Positions 63,991-64,000 of a stretch of 64,000 bases of DNA are shown in pieces. Position 1 is the first letter of the stretch. Each line of letters opens with the position of its first letter. A program made the translations under genes and the position numbers. Origin of the DNA: Hanleya hanleyi. Taxonomy: Eukaryota > Mollusca > Polyplacophora > Lepidopleurida > Hanleyidae. The notes under the pieces were generated by a model, which was not told where the DNA came from, did not search any database, and saw only the letters and a list, made by a program, of their open reading frames with translations. The DNA is taken from NCBI GenBank assembly GCA_036873755.1, contig JAVTVY010017248.1, forward strand, positions 1 through 64,000, in the 5' to 3' direction.

Positions 63991-64000
63991 AAAGGACTTT

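Overview
The window looks like an intergenic, transposon-rich piece of a marine invertebrate genome, most likely a gastropod mollusc. The animal assignment rests on non-LTR retrotransposons, tRNA-derived SINE-like repeats, MITEs and microsatellites. The mollusc guess rests on short repeats ending in an ACTC run after a 'gacgttaaatc' core, which I associate with abalone-like genomes; this is a weak inference. No ordinary host gene could be recognised.

The main content is Polinton/Maverick (adintovirus-like) DNA: virus-like elements that encode a retroviral-type integrase, a protein-primed family B DNA polymerase, a packaging ATPase, double-jelly-roll and minor capsid proteins and an adenain-like protease.

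(1) Copy A starts left of the window. It runs through the packaging ATPase 3' end (1-80), a core-like protein, a second virion gene, the minor capsid gene (split by a piggyBac-like MITE at 2134-2720), a pVI/pX-like gene and the 5' part of the major capsid gene (to 4051). A 13.6 kb nest of transposons (about 4052-17649) splits the major capsid gene. The nest holds a CR1/Jockey-like LINE, a 161-bp tandem array, a second LINE reverse transcriptase broken by two further insertions, and a third set of Polinton fragments (copy B, about 13.2-15.7 kb). The capsid 3' end, protease and, tail-to-tail on the minus strand, DNA polymerase B follow at 17650-21440. The polymerase 5' end with its zinc fingers lies at about 24150-24870, separated by a terminal-repeat array. 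Inverted arrays at 22436-23970 and 25930-30117 end in Polinton-type termini.

(2) Copy 2 is a complete 13,070-bp element (31535-44604) with 6-bp target duplications GGTATA, termini AGTAGTAGTATAAGCG, and 2.25-2.4 kb inverted terminal repeats. It sits in the 3' UTR of a minus-strand LINE. On the plus strand it carries a small membrane protein, two tandem paralogues that may be PC4-like, integrase, a Pro/Thr-rich membrane protein, packaging ATPase, core protein, a second virion protein, minor capsid, pVI/pX-like protein, major capsid and protease. It has no DNA polymerase gene. Almost every gene has a frameshift or stop, so it is a fossil unless the lesions are assembly errors.

(3) The terminal repeats are built from roughly 152-163-bp tandem units, most centred on a palindrome containing TGCGCATGCGCA, the NRF-1 consensus. 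A stem-loop followed by a polyadenylation-like signal recurs in three Polinton-derived segments. Several copy 2 genes are preceded by their own TATA box.

(4) From 44.9 kb to the end the DNA is AT-rich and non-coding: LINE fragments, SINE and MITE copies, hairpins, direct duplications, a near-perfect 521-bp tandem duplication, and a deleted LINE reverse transcriptase running off the right edge.
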